Source: Actinomadura alba (GTDB lineage: Bacteria; Actinomycetota; Actinomycetes; Streptosporangiales; Streptosporangiaceae). From it: a DNA stretch of 64,000 bases. Position 1 is the first letter of the stretch. Each line of letters begins with the position of its first letter. The stretch is taken from NCBI RefSeq assembly GCF_014323705.1, contig NZ_JABVEC010000011.1, forward strand, positions 62,001 to 126,000, read 5' to 3'. The notes beneath the pieces are model-generated. The model saw nothing but the letters and a program-made list of their open reading frames with translations. It was not told where the DNA came from and did not search any database. A program made the translations under genes and the position numbers. Positions 17,424 through 25,665 of the stretch are shown piece by piece.

Positions 17424-17453
17424 TTGACAGATCGTAACTTCTACCCTTACAGA
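17424..17453 (+). promoter_or_regulatory. Candidate promoter of the carboxypeptidase gene
   Basis: TTGACA at 17424-17429 matches the -35 consensus exactly. After an 18-bp spacer, TACAGA at 17448-17453 is a weak -10. The region is AT-rich relative to the surroundings and lies 74 bp before the GTG start at 17527. No other element noted. Confidence 0.4.
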
Positions 17454-17526
17454 ACTTTTCTCCGCTATCTACGATCACGGCAGCATGCCGACAAACGGTA
17501 ACGAAGTCCGTTGATCGGGAGTCGGT

Positions 17527-18876
17527 GTGCGCGCAGGACCTCCGGCCCGCTCCCCACTCGTGGAGGCCGCTTTGCGGAGAAAGACGCTCATCACAGCTCT
17601 AGGACTGCTCGTCGTGCTGCTCGCGAGTTCGTTCACCGGCGGCGTATCGGCCCACTCGTCCGCACCGCCGTCAGCTCCCGCCCCCGTCGGCCAGTACGAC
17701 GTCGAGGGACCGAGCACGGCGCAGCAGCGCACCCGCGTCAACCAGACGGGCGCGGTGATCGACGAGGCACACGGCCGCCATGTCGTCATCACCGCCACCG
17801 AGCAGCAGGCGAACGCCGTCGCCCGGCTCGGTCACAAGGTCACCCGGCTTCCCACCGAGCCGGCCGGGACCGGCGTCGGCACCCTCGACTTCCCGCCCGC
17901 CGACTCCCAGTACCACAACTTCGCGGAACTGACGGCGGAGGTCGACTCCGTCGTGTCCGGCCATGCGAGCATCGCCCGTAAGACCGTGCTGGGCAGGTCG
18001 TACGAGGGTCGCGAGATGATGGCCATCAAGATCAGCGACAATGTGGGAACGGACGAGAACGAGCCCGAAGTGCTGTTCACCCACCACCAGCACGCCAGGG
18101 AGCACCTGACCGTCGAGATGGCGGTCTACCTGCTCAACCTGCTGACCGACGGCTACGGGTCGGACTCGCGTATCACCGACCTGGTGAACACCCGAGAGAT
18201 CTGGATCCTGCCCGACCTCAACCCGGACGGCGGGGAGTACGACATCGCCACCGGGTCGTACCGTTCCTGGCGCAAGAACCGGCAGCCGAACTCCGGATCG
18301 AGTTACGTCGGAACCGACCTGAACCGCAACTGGGCCTACAACTGGGGCTGCTGCGGCGGATCCTCCGGCAGCACGTCCAGCGAGACCTACCGGGGCCGGG
18401 CAGGCGAGTCCGCACCCGAGGTCAGAGTCGTGGCCGACTTCGTCCGCAGCAGGGTCGTCGGCGGCAGGCAGCAGATCAAGGCGGCCATCGACTTCCACAC
18501 CTACAGCGAACTGGTGCTGTGGCCGTACGGCTACACCTACTCCGACACCGCGGCGGGCCTGACCCAGGACGACCGCAACGCCCACGCCACACTCGGGCAG
18601 AACATGGCGTCGACCAACGGGTACACGGCCGAGCAGTCGAGCGACCTCTACATCACCGACGGAACGATCAACGACTGGCTGTGGGGAGCGCACAAGATCT
18701 TCAGCTACACGTTCGAGATGTACCCCAGATCGGGCGGCGGCGGCTTCTACCCGCCGGACGAGGTGATCACCAGGGAGACCACCCGGAACAGGGAGGCGGT
18801 CCTCCGGCTGCTGGAGTACTCCGACTGCGTCTACCGGATCATCAGCAAGCAGGCACAGTACTGCGCGGCGGCCTGA
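17527..18876 (+). CDS. Secreted zinc carboxypeptidase (M14 family)
   Basis: 449 aa. The N-terminus has a signal peptide: RRK, then the hydrophobic core [17 protein letters not shown], cleavage near VSAHSSA. The propeptide-like region covers about residues 45-120. The M14 catalytic domain begins near residue 130: zinc ligands in HHQHAREH (about 185-192, HxxE), a DLNRNW substrate-binding motif, the third zinc ligand in AIDFHTYSE (about 321) and the catalytic Glu in YTFEMYP (about 396). All active-site elements are present. It should trim C-terminal residues from extracellular peptides. It stands alone, with a hairpin on each side. Confidence 0.93.
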   Translation: MRAGPPARSPLVEAALRRKTLITALGLLVVLLASSFTGGVSAHSSAPPSAPAPVGQYDVEGPSTAQQRTRVNQTGAVIDEAHGRHVVITATEQQANAVARLGHKVTRLPTEPAGTGVGTLDFPPADSQYHNFAELTAEVDSVVSGHASIARKTVLGRSYEGREMMAIKISDNVGTDENEPEVLFTHHQHAREHLTVEMAVYLLNLLTDGYGSDSRITDLVNTREIWILPDLNPDGGEYDIATGSYRSWRKNRQPNSGSSYVGTDLNRNWAYNWGCCGGSSGSTSSETYRGRAGESAPEVRVVADFVRSRVVGGRQQIKAAIDFHTYSELVLWPYGYTYSDTAAGLTQDDRNAHATLGQNMASTNGYTAEQSSDLYITDGTINDWLWGAHKIFSYTFEMYPRSGGGGFYPPDEVITRETTRNREAVLRLLEYSDCVYRIISKQAQYCAAA

Positions 18877-18886
18877 CCGAGACCGC

Positions 18887-18916
18887 GTGGCACCGGCGAG
18901 CGCTCGCCGGTGCCAC
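18887..18916. terminator. 30-bp perfect palindrome, bidirectional terminator
   Basis: GTGGCACCGGCGAGC at 18887-18901 is followed immediately by its exact reverse complement at 18902-18916, giving a 15-bp stem without a spacer. It lies in the 75-bp gap between the convergent carboxypeptidase and typA genes, the usual place for a shared terminator. Confidence 0.65.
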
Positions 18917-18951
18917 AGCGGGCCGGATCGGACCCACCAGACCGGACCGGG

Positions 18952-20805
18952 TCAGCCAGCGCGCTTGGAGCGAGCGCGTGTGCGCTCGCGCTCCTTGCCG
19001 TCGAGAACGACCTTGCGCAGCCGGATCGCGGCGGGCGTGAGCTCCACGCACTCGTCGTCGGCGACGAACTCGAGCGCGGCCTCCAGGCTCAGCACCCGTG
19101 GCGGAGTCAGCCGCTCGAACGTCTCCGCAGTCGAGGACCGCACGTTGGTCTTCTGCTTCTCCTTGGTGATGTTGACGTCCATGTCGTCGGCGCGGGAGTT
19201 CTCGCCGATGATCATGCCCTCGTAGACCTCGGCGCCGGGCTCGACGAACATCGAGCCGCGCTCCTGGAGGTTGAACATGGCGTAGGCGGTCGCGGCGCCG
19301 ACCCGGTCGGACACGAGCGAGCCGGTCGGCCGGGTGCGCAGCTCGCCGAACCACGGCTCGTAGCCCTCGAAGACCTGGTGGGCGATCCCGGTACCGCGGG
19401 TCTCGGTGAGGAACTCGGTACGGAAGCCGATCAGGCCGCGCGCCGGGACCAGGAACTCCATCCGGATCCAGCCGGTTCCGTGGTTGGTCATCTGCTCCAT
19501 CCGGCCCTTGCGCACCGCGAGCAGCTGAGTGATCGCGCCGAGATACTCCTCGGGAGCGTCGACCGTGAGGCGCTCCACCGGCTCGTGCAGCTTCCCGTCG
19601 ATCTCCTTGGTGACGACCTGGGGCTTGCCGATGGTGAGCTCGTAGCCCTCCCGGCGCATCGTCTCGACCAGGATGGCCAGGGCCAGCTCGCCACGGCCCT
19701 GCACCTCCCAGGCGTCGGGACGCTCGGTGGGCAGCATCCTGATGGAGACGTTACCGATCAACTCCCGGTCGAGCCGGTCCTTCACCAGCCGCGCGGTGAC
19801 CTTCGTGCCCTTCTCCCGGCCGGAGAGCGGCCCGGTGTTCGTCCCGAGGGTCATGGAGATGGCGGGTTCGTCCACGGTGATCAGCGGCAGCGGGCGCGGG
19901 TCCTCGGGGTCGGCGAGCGTGTCCCCGATCATGATGTCGGGGATGCCCGCGATGGCGATGATGTCCCCAGGGCCGGCCTCCTCGGCCGGCTTGCGCTCGA
20001 GCGCGTCGGTCATGAGCAGCTCGGTGATCTTCACTCGGGCGATGGAGCCGTCGTGCTTGCACCAGGCGACCTGCTGCCCCTTCTTGATCGTGCCCGCGTG
20101 CACCCGGCACAGCGCGATCCGCCCCAGGTAGCTCGAAGCGTCGAGGTTCGTCACGTGGGCCTGCAGCGGCGTGTCCGGGTCGTACGAGGGTGCCGGGATC
20201 GTCTCGCGGATCACCTGGAACAGCGGCTCCAGATCCTCGCTGTCCGGCATGCCACCGTTCGGCGGCTGGCTCAGACCGGCCCGCCCGGCCCGGGCGGAGG
20301 CGTAGACGATGGGAAAGTCGATCTGGTCCTCGCTCGCGTCGAGGTCCATGAACAGCTCGTAGGTCTCGTCGACGACCTCGCTGATCCGGGCGTCGGGCCG
20401 GTCGACCTTGTTGACGACGAGAATGACCGGCAGCTTCGCCTGAAGCGCCTTCCGGAGCACGAACCGGGTCTGCGGGAGCGGACCTTCACTGGCGTCGACG
20501 AGCAGGACGACTCCGTCCACCATCGACAGGCCCCGCTCGACCTCACCGCCGAAGTCGGCGTGGCCGGGGGTGTCGATGATGTTGATCGTCAGCCCCCCGT
20601 GCTTCACCGCGGTGTTCTTGGCGAGGATCGTGATGCCCTTCTCGCGCTCCAGATCATTGGAGTCCATGACGCGCTCATCGACGTCCTGGTTTTCGCGGAA
20701 GGCACCGGACTGCCACAGCATGGCGTCGACCAGGGTGGTCTTCCCATGGTCGACGTGAGCGACGATCGCGACGTTCCGGAGGTCATCGCGCGTGGAGATG
20801 GGCAT
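18952..20805 (-). CDS. typA: Ribosome-associated GTPase TypA/BipA
   Basis: 617-aa translational GTPase. The G-domain has [15 protein letters not shown] (P-loop), the switch region [23 protein letters not shown] (G3) and [10 protein letters not shown] (G4). Elongation-factor domains II, III and V follow, with the BipA-specific C-terminal domain ([25 protein letters not shown]-like NVRSS, basic end KRAG). It acts on the ribosome during stress and assembly. The ATG at 20805 (MPISTRDDL) fits the family start; an upstream in-frame extension is not conserved-looking. Complete. Confidence 0.95.
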   Translation of the reverse strand: MPISTRDDLRNVAIVAHVDHGKTTLVDAMLWQSGAFRENQDVDERVMDSNDLEREKGITILAKNTAVKHGGLTINIIDTPGHADFGGEVERGLSMVDGVVLLVDASEGPLPQTRFVLRKALQAKLPVILVVNKVDRPDARISEVVDETYELFMDLDASEDQIDFPIVYASARAGRAGLSQPPNGGMPDSEDLEPLFQVIRETIPAPSYDPDTPLQAHVTNLDASSYLGRIALCRVHAGTIKKGQQVAWCKHDGSIARVKITELLMTDALERKPAEEAGPGDIIAIAGIPDIMIGDTLADPEDPRPLPLITVDEPAISMTLGTNTGPLSGREKGTKVTARLVKDRLDRELIGNVSIRMLPTERPDAWEVQGRGELALAILVETMRREGYELTIGKPQVVTKEIDGKLHEPVERLTVDAPEEYLGAITQLLAVRKGRMEQMTNHGTGWIRMEFLVPARGLIGFRTEFLTETRGTGIAHQVFEGYEPWFGELRTRPTGSLVSDRVGAATAYAMFNLQERGSMFVEPGAEVYEGMIIGENSRADDMDVNITKEKQKTNVRSSTAETFERLTPPRVLSLEAALEFVADDECVELTPAAIRLRKVVLDGKERERTRARSKRAG

Positions 20806-20937
20806 GCGAACTCGCTTGGGTCTGGGTTCGGGAGTCACCGCGGAACATCGCGGCACACATCAGTTTACTTTGGCGGGAGGGCGCTTCCGGTCGGTCGGTG
20901 CCGCACGGCCGCCGGCGGCGGGTGGGAGCGGCGCCGC

Positions 20938-21327
20938 TCAGCGCAGACGCGTACGGACCTCCTCGACGAGTGGCAGGTCCCCCGGAAGCCAGTCGACGTC
21001 ATAGAGCTCGTCGGCGGTCAGCCAGCGCAGGGCGGTGTGCTCCAACGCCTGAGGCCTGCCTTCCAGGATCTCGGCGGTCCAGACCCGCAGGATACTCTGC
21101 CGCCCCAGCGGCCAGTCGCCACCGACGCGGTCGGTCAGCTTGACCTTGACGCCGAGTTCCTCGACGCACTCACGGATCAGCGCGTCCTCGTCCGATTCGC
21201 CGGGGTCGACCTTGCCACCCGGGAACTCCCACCCGCCGGCCAGTTCGGCCGGTTCGGCACGCTGCGCCGAGAGCAGCCTGCCATCCTCGATGATCGCTGC
21301 CCCCACCACCACGACCTCGACTCCCAC
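20938..21327 (-). CDS. NUDIX hydrolase (MutT-like)
   Basis: 129 aa. The Nudix box is complete: GGKVDPGESDEDALIRECVE then ELG (GX5EX7REUXEEXGU). The N-terminus VVVVGAAIIEDGRLLSAQRA and a C-terminal RWLTADELYDVDWLPGD match the MutT/NudG group that hydrolyses oxidised or modified (d)NTPs. The GTG start at 21327 is preceded by GGAGGGCAGG. It lies upstream of typA in the same direction, with a 132-bp gap. Exact substrate not predictable. Confidence 0.9.
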   Translation of the reverse strand: MGVEVVVVGAAIIEDGRLLSAQRAEPAELAGGWEFPGGKVDPGESDEDALIRECVEELGVKVKLTDRVGGDWPLGRQSILRVWTAEILEGRPQALEHTALRWLTADELYDVDWLPGDLPLVEEVRTRLR

Positions 21328-21452
21328 CCTGCCCTCCCACTCCCTCGCGGGTCATTCCGTCCCGATGATCAAGTCGTACCCAGCGACACCCGGCGACACC
21401 ACCTCGCCCGTCACCTCGTACCGGTTGACCTGGACAGACGTGGACGGAGCGG

Positions 21453-22502
21453 TCACGACCGGGAGTCGATCTGCCTGCTGATCTCGGGGCGGGCGAGTGG
21501 GCGGGTGACCCCGACCCAGTCGCCGCGAATCTTGTAGTTCTGCACGCCGATGTTAGGGACACAGGTGGAACAACGGGCTACGACCATCTTGCCGGCACCG
21601 ATCACCATGCCGACGTGCCCGGGACTTCCCGCCGCAGTGCCGGGCCCGGAGTTGAAGAAGACCAGGTCGCCGGGCTGCTCCTGGCCCTTGGTCACTCTCA
21701 CCCCGAACGGCCATTGCTCGAAGGTGGTACGCGGGATGCTGATTCCGACCTCGCGGTAGGCGGCCTGAATGAGACTGGAGCAGTCCCAGGCGTCCGGACC
21801 CGCCGCACCGAAGATGTACCTCTTGCCGCGCTGCGCCATCGCGAAGGTGATGATCCGGGAGACCAGTCCGCTCGCGGCCACCGGGAGGCCCTCGGTGTCG
21901 GCGCAGGACGGGCCGTTCGCCTGGACGACGGTGAAGCCCCCGTTGGAATAGCGCTTGGCCCAGGACAGGACCAGGTTCACGTAGTCCCACGAGTGGTTGT
22001 ACATGAAGATCGCAGTGCGCATCCGGGTCGGCGCACCATTGTGCTTCAGGTAGCGCGCCGCTGCGGGAATCGCGTCATCAGGGTCATAGCGGTCCTTCTT
22101 GCCGTCCTTGTCGCCGTCGACCGCGAAGGCCTTCCAGGTCGCGGCCAGGAACTGCATCGGACCGCCCGCGCCGGCGTAGTTCTCTCCGCTCCGTACACCG
22201 GGAAGCCTTGACGTGCCATGACCGGTCTCGACCTTGCCGATGCCGGCCAGGACGTTCCATGGCATGCCGTAGTCCTTGCCGGCCTTCTGGTAAAGCCGCA
22301 GATAGTCGGCCGGTATCGCCCTCGCGTCGGTCGCCGCCGCGGGCTGCGCCGCCGCGTCGGCGGTATCGACGCAGTTGGCACCGCCGGCTCCGCCGCCGTA
22401 CAGGAACTGGCTGGCGCCGAAGAACACCGGTACCACGAGAAGAGCGAGGAATAGCACGGCCGTGCCGCCGACGGCGAGAGGGATGAGCAGCCGTCGTCTC
22501 AT
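21453..22502 (-). CDS. Lytic transglycosylase-like / NlpC-P60 peptidoglycan hydrolase of T4SS-like cluster
   Basis: 349 aa. An N-terminal membrane helix (LAVGGTAVLFLALLVVPVFF) precedes an SLT-type lytic transglycosylase domain (PWNVLAGIGKVETGHG with catalytic Glu, GPMQFLAATWKAF, DPDDAIPAAARYL, about 70-175). A C-terminal NlpC/P60 domain follows, with catalytic Cys in AWDCSSLIQAAYREVG and His in SPGHVGMVIGAG. This two-domain layout is that of TcpG/Orf14-type hydrolases of Gram-positive conjugation systems, which open the wall for the channel. It overlaps the next gene by 4 bp. Confidence 0.9.
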   Translation of the reverse strand: MRRRLLIPLAVGGTAVLFLALLVVPVFFGASQFLYGGGAGGANCVDTADAAAQPAAATDARAIPADYLRLYQKAGKDYGMPWNVLAGIGKVETGHGTSRLPGVRSGENYAGAGGPMQFLAATWKAFAVDGDKDGKKDRYDPDDAIPAAARYLKHNGAPTRMRTAIFMYNHSWDYVNLVLSWAKRYSNGGFTVVQANGPSCADTEGLPVAASGLVSRIITFAMAQRGKRYIFGAAGPDAWDCSSLIQAAYREVGISIPRTTFEQWPFGVRVTKGQEQPGDLVFFNSGPGTAAGSPGHVGMVIGAGKMVVARCSTCVPNIGVQNYKIRGDWVGVTRPLARPEISRQIDSRS

Positions 22503-23137
22503 CCCGTGTCACCCGCCTGGCCTTGACCGGCCGGCTCAAAGGCGTAGATCCGCCAGGAACCACCGTCCCGCGAGACAGTCACGGCGTACCGCTTGCTCTC
22601 CTCGGTCTTCACCCCGGCGGTGGTGAGCTGTTGCCGGCCGGTGACCAGGAAGATCAGTGAATTCGCCTCGATGTCGCGGATGCTGTCCACCGAGGCGGTG
22701 CTCTCCGCGACGACCTGCCCCGCCTTCCGCTCTTCCAGCATCCCCGGCGCCGAGGAGCTGCGTTCGAACTCGGCGCGCAACTGGTCGGTGACCATCCCCC
22801 GCAGCCGCTGTACGTACGTCCTCGGGTCCTCGTCGTAGCGGTACGTCCCGTACGCCGCGGTGAAGCGCTGCGCGAGATCGGCGGCGCCCGCGAAGTCGCG
22901 TCGCGAGAAGGGCAGCAGCCGGTAGATGTCGAAATCGTCCGGTGCGACGGACGACTCGATGCCGGGCGGCGCCGTCGTCGGCGGGACCGGAACGGCGGGC
23001 GCGCTGGTCGCCGGGCGTTGCTCCACCGGCTCGGTCCCGTCGCCCCTCGCGGGCAGCGTGAGATAGATCCCCACGCCGGCGAGCGCGAGCACGAGACCCA
23101 CGAAGGTGAACTTGCGCTGGCGATCTGTCAGGTCCAT
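22499..23137 (-). CDS. Small single-pass protein, VirB8/TcpC-like candidate
   Basis: 212 aa. A short cytosolic N-terminus and one membrane helix (FTFVGLVLALAGVGIYLTL) are followed by a Pro/Ala/Thr-rich linker and an extracytoplasmic domain from about residue 65. This domain ends with KRYAVTVSRDGGSWRIYAFE, the strand pattern of NTF2/VirB8-like folds. The family was not recognised with certainty. The position between the wall hydrolase (4-bp overlap) and the VirB6-like gene supports a role in the secretion channel. Confidence 0.65.
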   Translation of the reverse strand: MDLTDRQRKFTFVGLVLALAGVGIYLTLPARGDGTEPVEQRPATSAPAVPVPPTTAPPGIESSVAPDDFDIYRLLPFSRRDFAGAADLAQRFTAAYGTYRYDEDPRTYVQRLRGMVTDQLRAEFERSSSAPGMLEERKAGQVVAESTASVDSIRDIEANSLIFLVTGRQQLTTAGVKTEESKRYAVTVSRDGGSWRIYAFEPAGQGQAGDTG

Positions 23138-23157
23138 CGCGGCATCACCTGGCAGCC

Positions 23158-25665
23158 TCAGTCATCCCGGTCCACGGGCCGCAGCCAGAACGGCATCGAA
23201 GGCTCGCCGTCCGCCCGCTCCCCGCCCCACAGCGGCGGCGGCCGCCGATCGTCACGCGGGCCGCTCTCGCTCTCGGAACGCGGCCTGGGCACTCTGGACG
23301 CGGGGTCCGATCCGCGGTTCTTGCCGGCGGAACGGCCGGCACCACCGCCTGATCCGCCGCCCCGCACGGAGCCACCACCGCCTCCATCGCCGGATGAGCC
23401 CCCGTTCGACCTGCCGCCGAACCAGCCGCCCCGGCCACCGCCTCCGCCGCGAGAACCGTTGCCGTCCGAGCCACCGCCTCCGCCACGGGACTTCCCGCCG
23501 CCGGACGCCCCACCGCCCCCGCCCGTGGTGCTACGCCCGCCTCCCCAGCTCGTGGGACGCGAAGTACCCGGAGGGCCACTGGGCGGAGCCGTGGGTCGCG
23601 AGCCGCCCGAGCCTCCGGCGGCTCCACCCGAACCGCCACCGGACGGTCCACCCGAACCGCCACCGGCCGGTGCGCGCCCTCCGTCGGTCGCGCGCGCCGG
23701 TCCTGCGGCCTTCGGGCCGGCGCCGCGAGCGGAACTGAGACCGCCACCGCCGCCGGCCGCCCGGCCGCCGGTCCCCACCGCAGGGGCTCCGGACCCGCGG
23801 CCCGGTGATCCGCCACGGGACGAGAGGTTGAGCGGCGGCGCTCCCGCGCGCGACCGCCCCGCTCCGGCGACGACCGCCCCCGTGCCGCCGTCCGCGGCAC
23901 CCGCCCTGCCCGCCATGACTCCGGCGGAATCGGCACCGGAACCGTCCGCACCCTGGCCACCAGCGGCCGTGGCGTCGGCGAGCGCGCCGGGCTCGGTGGA
24001 ATCGCGCTTGCCCCACCTGGCCAGCCGGTAACCGGCGGCGCCGGGTACCGCCGCGGTGGCCACGGAGGCCGTGTTCTTGCGCACCTCACTGATCGACTTC
24101 TCCAGGTGCGCGTCACTCTTGGCCTTGGAGCCCACAGCGGAGTAACCCACCGAGGCGAACAAGTGCTGGAAGGGTTTGCGATAGACGAATGCGGCGCCCG
24201 TCACCAGAGCGATCAACAGGATCTGCAGGCCCCACGGCAGGGTCTCACCGAGGATGAGCCCATAGGCCCAGAGCAGCAGTGACAGCACTCCTATCAGTGC
24301 CGCCTGTTTCAGGAGCATGGACAGCAGGAGCTCCAGCCAGCGGATCGCGATCACGCGGCCGATGCCCGGATGGATGCCGATGCCGAGGAAGATCGGCCCG
24401 GCGACGAGCAGCAGCAGAAAGGCGATCTTCACCACGATCAGGGCGATGGCGATCACCATGATCAGCAACCCGGCCACCAGAGCGGCGAACATCGCGCCGA
24501 ACGCCACGGCCAGCCGGCTGGTCCACTGCTTTCCCTGGAACGTCGAATAGACGCCGGGGTGGTTCTCCTTGATGTCGTCGGCGACTTCCTTGTAGGCGTC
24601 CGCCTTCTTTTCGAGGTCGACCGGCCGGCCGCCGTAGGTCTCTGACAGGTCGACCGCCTGGGACCAGAGAAGCTTGTCCGCGTTGTCTTTGACGATCTTG
24701 CTGTTGGGGTCGGTGGTGCCGAATTCGCCCATCAGCCAGGGCTTGCAGACCAACGCCACCCAGAGTCCGTTCGCGTTCCGGGTGGTGGCATCCAGATTCG
24801 CCGCGTTCGGCGGCTTCTGACCGGCGGGCGGTGGCACGCAGACCGTGCCCTTGGTATCGCTCTGCGGCAGAGCGGCGTTGAAAGCCACGCTGGTGGCTTC
24901 GGACACCTTGGTACCGAGCGTCGTGAAATCGGCTGGGCGCGCCACCAGCCAGATCAGCCCGACCATCGCCGCGACCATCCAGATGGTGCCCTCGGCCACC
25001 TTGCTGGCCCGCCGTCGCAACAGCCCCATCCAGGCCAGCCACATCGCACCGAGGATGACGACCCATGTCCAGTACTGGGCGCCGAACGTCTTGCCGATTC
25101 CGCTGATGACACCATCGACGGTCTTCTTCAACCACCCCAGCAGCGATTCCGACGCCGCGGCCTGATAGACGGCGATCGTCGTGCGATCGATGGCCTTCGC
25201 CAACGTGAACATGGTGTTCCCGACGGCATTGCCCATCATCGCCATCGCGTCCGCGCAGCCCATGTCGACCGCGTGCCAGTACTGGCCCATGGTCCCGTAC
25301 CGGTCGTAGTAGGTGAGCTGCTGGGGAGGCGTCTTCTTCAGCTCTTCGCTCGGGTAGTCCGGCTGCTTGATCATGCCGTCGACACCCGAGCCGTAGGCCT
25401 CGGGTGCGGGATTGGCCGCCGGCGAGCACGCGTCGTTGGGATTGGGCAGGGGTGGCGCGGCACTCGCCGGGCTCAAGGGGCTGAGCAGGAAGAGCATGGC
25501 CATCGTGAAGAGGAGGACGACCGATCTGCGGGCCCTACGGGGCCTCGGCCGCACCGCCCGTCCGATGGCCCTGCCACGTGACAGGAGCGCCGTGAAGCCG
25601 TTCCGCGGGCGCGTCGAGCGGCCACGCCCCGACCGTAGCGGCAGGGCGAGGTGGGGGTGTCTCAT
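23158..25665 (-). CDS. VirB6/TcpH-like polytopic channel protein with long Gly-rich tail
   Basis: 835 aa. After a basic leader and a signal-like segment (LLFTMAMLFLLSPLSPASAA) comes an extracytoplasmic part with cysteines, then several membrane helices between about residues 185 and 500 (WTWVVILGAMWLAWMGLL, FAALVAGLLIMVIAIALIVV, ILLIALVTGAAFVY). This is the VirB6/TrbL/TcpH topology. From about residue 540 to 810 the protein is an extreme Gly/Ser/Ala/Arg low-complexity tail (runs such as GGGRGGWFGG). It overlaps the VirB4-like ATPase by 4 bp. Probably the inner-membrane channel subunit. The tail is unusual and may be cytosolic. Confidence 0.82.
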   Translation of the reverse strand: MRHPHLALPLRSGRGRSTRPRNGFTALLSRGRAIGRAVRPRPRRARRSVVLLFTMAMLFLLSPLSPASAAPPLPNPNDACSPAANPAPEAYGSGVDGMIKQPDYPSEELKKTPPQQLTYYDRYGTMGQYWHAVDMGCADAMAMMGNAVGNTMFTLAKAIDRTTIAVYQAAASESLLGWLKKTVDGVISGIGKTFGAQYWTWVVILGAMWLAWMGLLRRRASKVAEGTIWMVAAMVGLIWLVARPADFTTLGTKVSEATSVAFNAALPQSDTKGTVCVPPPAGQKPPNAANLDATTRNANGLWVALVCKPWLMGEFGTTDPNSKIVKDNADKLLWSQAVDLSETYGGRPVDLEKKADAYKEVADDIKENHPGVYSTFQGKQWTSRLAVAFGAMFAALVAGLLIMVIAIALIVVKIAFLLLLVAGPIFLGIGIHPGIGRVIAIRWLELLLSMLLKQAALIGVLSLLLWAYGLILGETLPWGLQILLIALVTGAAFVYRKPFQHLFASVGYSAVGSKAKSDAHLEKSISEVRKNTASVATAAVPGAAGYRLARWGKRDSTEPGALADATAAGGQGADGSGADSAGVMAGRAGAADGGTGAVVAGAGRSRAGAPPLNLSSRGGSPGRGSGAPAVGTGGRAAGGGGGLSSARGAGPKAAGPARATDGGRAPAGGGSGGPSGGGSGGAAGGSGGSRPTAPPSGPPGTSRPTSWGGGRSTTGGGGGASGGGKSRGGGGGSDGNGSRGGGGGRGGWFGGRSNGGSSGDGGGGGSVRGGGSGGGAGRSAGKNRGSDPASRVPRPRSESESGPRDDRRPPPLWGGERADGEPSMPFWLRPVDRDD

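Noticed and set aside
21365..21481. Plus-strand 38-codon frame between the NUDIX and NlpC genes
   Set aside because: No ribosome binding site, and it overlaps the end of the convergent hydrolase gene; no recognisable features.
18910..21537. 875-codon plus-strand frame opposite typA and the NUDIX gene
   Set aside because: Antisense shadow caused by high-GC codon bias; typA and NUDIX on the other strand have full motif sets.
23300..24000. Gly/Pro-rich plus-strand frame resembling a collagen-like or PE-PGRS-like protein
   Set aside because: It is the complement of the Gly-rich tail of the VirB6-like gene, whose upstream part encodes a convincing channel protein.
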